A DNA stretch of 28,421 bases from DASUME01 sp041179425. GTDB taxonomy: Bacteria > Myxococcota_A > Polyangia > Polyangiales > DASUME01. Positions 25,332 to 28,421 of the stretch are shown here, piece by piece. The translations under genes were made by a program, and so were the position numbers. Below the pieces are notes generated by a model. The model searched no databases, had not been told where the DNA came from, and saw nothing but the letters and a program-made list of their open reading frames with translations. Each line of letters opens with the position of its first letter. Position 1 is the first letter of the stretch. The stretch covers positions 1 through 28,421 of the forward strand of contig JBEGTL010000035.1 in assembly GCA_041179425.1 (NCBI GenBank). The letters run 5' to 3'.

Positions 25332-26310
25332 ATGACCGAACAAGCCAGCCTTCCTCACGACGACGACCTCGAGATCCTCGGTCTCATCTCGACGCAGTAC
25401 GCGTCCGAGACGCACGTTGCTGCCGGCGCCAACATCGACAAGAGCTACTTGTCGGCGCTCGCCCAGGCACACGAGTACGGCAACTTCGATCGCGTCCTGA
25501 TCGGGTACAACAGCGCCTCGCCAGACGGCTTCCAGGTCGCTGCGTACGCCGCTGCCAAGACCACGCGGCTCAAGTTCTTGCTCGCGCATCGGCCGGGCTT
25601 CGTCGCGCCCACACTTGCGGCGCGTCAGCTGGCGACACTCGATCAGCTCAGCGATGGCCGGCTGGTCGTGCACATCATCACGGGCGGCTCGGACCAAGAG
25701 CAGGCGCGCGAACGGCGACTTCCTTCCCAAAGACGAGCGCTACGCGCGGACCGACGACTACATCGACGTGCTGAAGAAGACCTGGACCAGCACGGTGCCG
25801 TTCGACCACGACGGACCTTACTATCGGCTCAAGGACAACTTCTCCGCCGTCAATCCGCAACAGCGGCCCCATCTACCCGTGCTTTTTTGGTGGATCGTCG
25901 GACGCGGCGATCCGGGTCGCCGGCAAGCACGCCGATGTGTACGCGCTGTTTGGCGAGACCCTCGACGGGGTGCGCGAGACGCTCGACAAGGTTCGCGCCT
26001 CCGCAGCCCAGCAGGGTCGCGCCCACCAAGTTCGTTTCAGCTTGTCGTTACGCCCCATCCTGGGCCGCACCGAAGAAGAAGCCTGGGCGCGCGCGCAGCG
26101 CATCTTGGCCGAGGCCAAAGCCATCCGCGACAAGGGCTCGGTGAGCCTGTTCCGCCGCGCCAAGAACGAGTCCACCGGCTCCGCACGTTTGCGCAGCACG
26201 GCAGCGGGCGGCGCGGTGCGTGACAAGCGGCTGTGGACCGAGATCGCGGAGCTCACTGGCGCGCAGGGCAACTCGACCTCGCTGGTCGGTACCCCCCAAC
26301 AAGTCGTCCA
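25332..26310 (+). pseudogene. Second SsuD-like LLM monooxygenase, frameshifted and 3'-truncated
   Basis: A close paralogue of the monooxygenase at 18154, starting at ATG 25332 with about 12 extra N-terminal residues. Homology runs in three frames: ILGLISTQYASETH to IITGGSDQEQ in the first, NGDFLPKDERYARTDDYIDVL to QQRPHLPVLF in the second, and GGSSDAAIRVAGKHADVYALF to NSTSLVGTPQQV in the third. Each change equals one extra base: the first near 25710 in a GCGCGCG run, the second in the T6 tract at 25883-25888, where five T would restore FGGSS. The last 55 or so residues are replaced by a TonB receptor in the same frame. The indels could be sequencing errors or real decay. Confidence 0.85.
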
Positions 26311-28421
26311 TGCGCAAGGACCGAGCGATGGCGTAGCAACGCCCGACGCCGCCGTACTCGCCGATGCTGCGGTGCTCTCCGCCGCGGCGGAGAACGACGC
26401 GGCCGTCGAGACACAGGTCGACGCTGGCCTGCCTCCACTCGCCGCGCCCGCACCGGCGGCGCTCGAGGCACCTCCGGCGCCGCCTCTGCCCGCGCCCGAA
26501 GCGCCCGTCGTCGCAGAGCCTGCAGCCGAGAACGTGGTCAACGAGAGTGAAGCACCCACGGACAACCCCGAGCTCGGAACCGTGCTCGTCACGGGCGTCC
26601 GCGGCGGCAAGGTGCGGACGGTTGCAGACACGCCCTCTCCGGTCGACGTGATCTCGCGCGAGGACATCCAAGCAACCGGCCGCACGGGCTTGAAGGAGAT
26701 CCTCGGCGCCATCGTGCCTGCGCTGAGCATGCCCGCACAGGGCGGCGGCGGAACGTCCGCCAGCGTGCGCCCGTACGCGTACCGCGGTCTGTCCGGCGAC
26801 TACCTGCTGGTGCTGGTCAACGGCAAGCGCCGCCACACGACATCGTTGATCAACAACCTGTCTCGCATCTCGGGCGGCAGCACGCCCGTCGACCTCGACC
26901 TGATCCCTGCCTCTGCGATCAGTCGCATCGAGATCCTGCGCGACGGTGCCGCGGCGCAGTACGGCTCGGACGCCATCTCCGGCGTGTTGAACATCATCCT
27001 CGACGACAGTCCAGAAGGACTCAGCGCGCAGCTGACGGGTGGTCAGCACTACACCAAGGGAGGCGAGATGGTGCAGCAGCAAGCAAGCCTCGGCCTTCCG
27101 ATCGGCAGTCACGGCGGCTTCTTCCGACTCTCGGGTGACGTGCGTTATCGCGACCGCACCAAGTCGTCCGCGAGTCCGCTGCCCGAAAAGCGTCCCAACG
27201 GCACGCCCAACTACTTCTACGTGCCAATTGCGGCAGACCAGCCCGATCCCCGCGAGGCGGGCTCCGAAGACAGAATCATCTCGAAGGGCTACGGACGCTC
27301 CAATCGCGACTTCATCGTCAACGGCGCCTACAACACCGAGCTGCCCCTGGGGAGCTCGGCCAAGCTGTACAGCTTCTCGACCCTCAGCTACCGCAACATC
27401 AAAGACGCGCGCGGCTCGTTTGCGGCCAACAACATCGCTTCGCTGCCCGAGATCTACCCCGACGGCTTTCAAGCCTATCGGCGCATCTGGGAGTGGGACG
27501 GCCAAGCTGCACTCGGCGTCAAAGGGGATGTCGCTGGCATCAAGTGGGACCTCAGCAGCAGCTACGGTCGCGACTACGTGAGGCTCGGCGCGGAGAACGT
27601 ACTCAACCCGTCGCTCGGCCCATCCAGCAAGACGTCGTTCTTCATGGGCAAGCAGCTTCAAGATCTGTGGGTCAACAACCTCGACCTCAGCCGCGGCTTC
27701 GACATCGGACTCGCGGACGACCTGCAAATCTCACTCGGCGCAGAGCAACGCTGGGAACGCTTTCAGAACCGAGCGGGTGAGCCGGACAGCTACCGCGACG
27801 GCGGGTACATCATCTCGGTCCAGGCCGACCCGTGGCACCAAAAGCCCCTGCCTATGGGCATCGGCGGCTTCGGTGGCTTGACGCCCTCGCCCGGCCTCGC
27901 CTCCTTCACCGGCACCTCGCCTTCCGACGCACGCTCTGTCGACCGCAGCAACTTCGCTGGCTACCTCGAGCTGTCGACGCGCCCCGTCGAACAGTGGTAC
28001 CTGGGCGCCGCTGGTCGCGCGGAACACTACACCGACAGCGCGGGCAACGTGCTCAGCGGCAAGCTCGTCACGCGCTACGAAGCCGTGCCTGGTCTGGCCT
28101 TTCGTGGCGGCGTCAACACCGGCTTCCGCGCGCCGTCGCTGGGGCAGACGGCCTTCTCCACCACGCAAAACACCGGCACCATCATCGGCAACGCGCGCGT
28201 GACCACCACGTCCAAGTTCTTGCCCGTCGACAGCGACGCGGCCGAGGCCCTGGGCGCGTCTCCGCTCAAGCCGGAGAAGTCGTTGAGCGCCACAGCCGGC
28301 ATCACCGTCGAGCCGTCGCGCATCTTCCGCTTCACGCTCGACATCTACCAGACCAAGATCGACGACCGCATCGTGAAGACAGACTTCCTCGGCACCGCTG
28401 CCAACGGTGGCGCCGTGGTCG
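26311..28421 (+). CDS. TonB-dependent receptor, 5'-truncated and open at the window end
   Basis: About 700 residues of an outer-membrane TonB-dependent receptor. The signal peptide is missing, but HAQGPSDG near 26312 may be its end. A Pro/Ala/Glu-rich linker of about 90 residues (26313-26575) leads to a TonB box-like TVLVTG (26579-26596), then the plug domain (TPSPVDVISREDIQATG, PYAYRGLSGDYLLVLVNGKR, IEILRDGAAAQYGSDAISGVLNI) and many barrel strands, including GGVNTGFRAPSLGQ and LKPEKSLSATAGI. The C-terminal barrel is cut by the window edge. It imports a ligand using TonB energy; by context possibly an organosulfur compound. Its frame is continuous with the broken monooxygenase, which I regard as a junction, not a real fusion. 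Confidence 0.9.

Noticed and set aside
26048..27727. 559-codon minus-strand frame opposite the TonB receptor
   Set aside because: No domain, unusual composition, and the plus strand has strong TonB-receptor homology throughout.
1..28421. CRISPR arrays, tRNA/rRNA genes, insertion sequences, attachment sites
   Set aside because: I saw no regularly spaced repeats, no tRNA-like or rRNA sequence, and no transposase or integrase motif on either strand.

Overview
The window is GC-rich, densely coded bacterial DNA from the chromosome of a Gram-negative organism. Several traits suggest a myxobacterium or relative (Myxococcota/Polyangia): lipoproteins with long Asp/Ser/Ala-rich linkers, a DUF6055-type metalloprotease-like lipoprotein, a GTP-dependent PEP carboxykinase, a large di-haem peroxidase lipoprotein and a copper type II monooxygenase remnant. 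This placement is inference. I saw no rRNA, tRNA, CRISPR array, transposase or integrase.

Left half (about 1-13.2 kb) is mostly intact metabolic genes. On the minus strand a PaaX-type regulator overlaps a fatty acid desaturase by ATGA, and an acyltransferase fragment follows. Next come an SDR and a secreted YHS protein, divergent from a 754-aa di-haem peroxidase lipoprotein. A minus-strand run follows: DASS-family transporter, methyltransferase, VOC protein and a class FeS-BCP/(6-4)-type photolyase. The transporter is divergent from pckG, which is followed by a small ABM-fold monooxygenase and a strong hairpin.

Right half (about 13.2-28.4 kb) looks like organosulfur acquisition with much damage. 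It holds an NtaA/DszA-type monooxygenase fragment, broken RND pump and adaptor genes, a half methyltransferase, a TauD-type dioxygenase core, an intact dienelactone hydrolase, an intact SsuD-like monooxygenase, a CmcJ/NvfI-family oxidoreductase and a TauA/SsuA-like binding lipoprotein. These are followed by two surface lipoproteins, another methyltransferase with a copper monooxygenase tail, and a second SsuD-like gene (two frameshifts) that runs in frame into a TonB-dependent receptor open at the window end. Monooxygenase, dioxygenase, binding protein and TonB receptor are parts found together in sulfonate and sulfate-ester scavenging systems.

Two observations stand out. First, about eight or nine abrupt gene-to-gene junctions are all compatible with simple deletions; in one case both sides belong to the same RND gene. 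This is either a decaying island or, just as likely, an assembly with collapsed gaps. Second, three exact GTCT-N8-AGAC inverted repeats lie in intergenic DNA upstream of genes of the organosulfur region, suggesting a shared regulator not encoded here.
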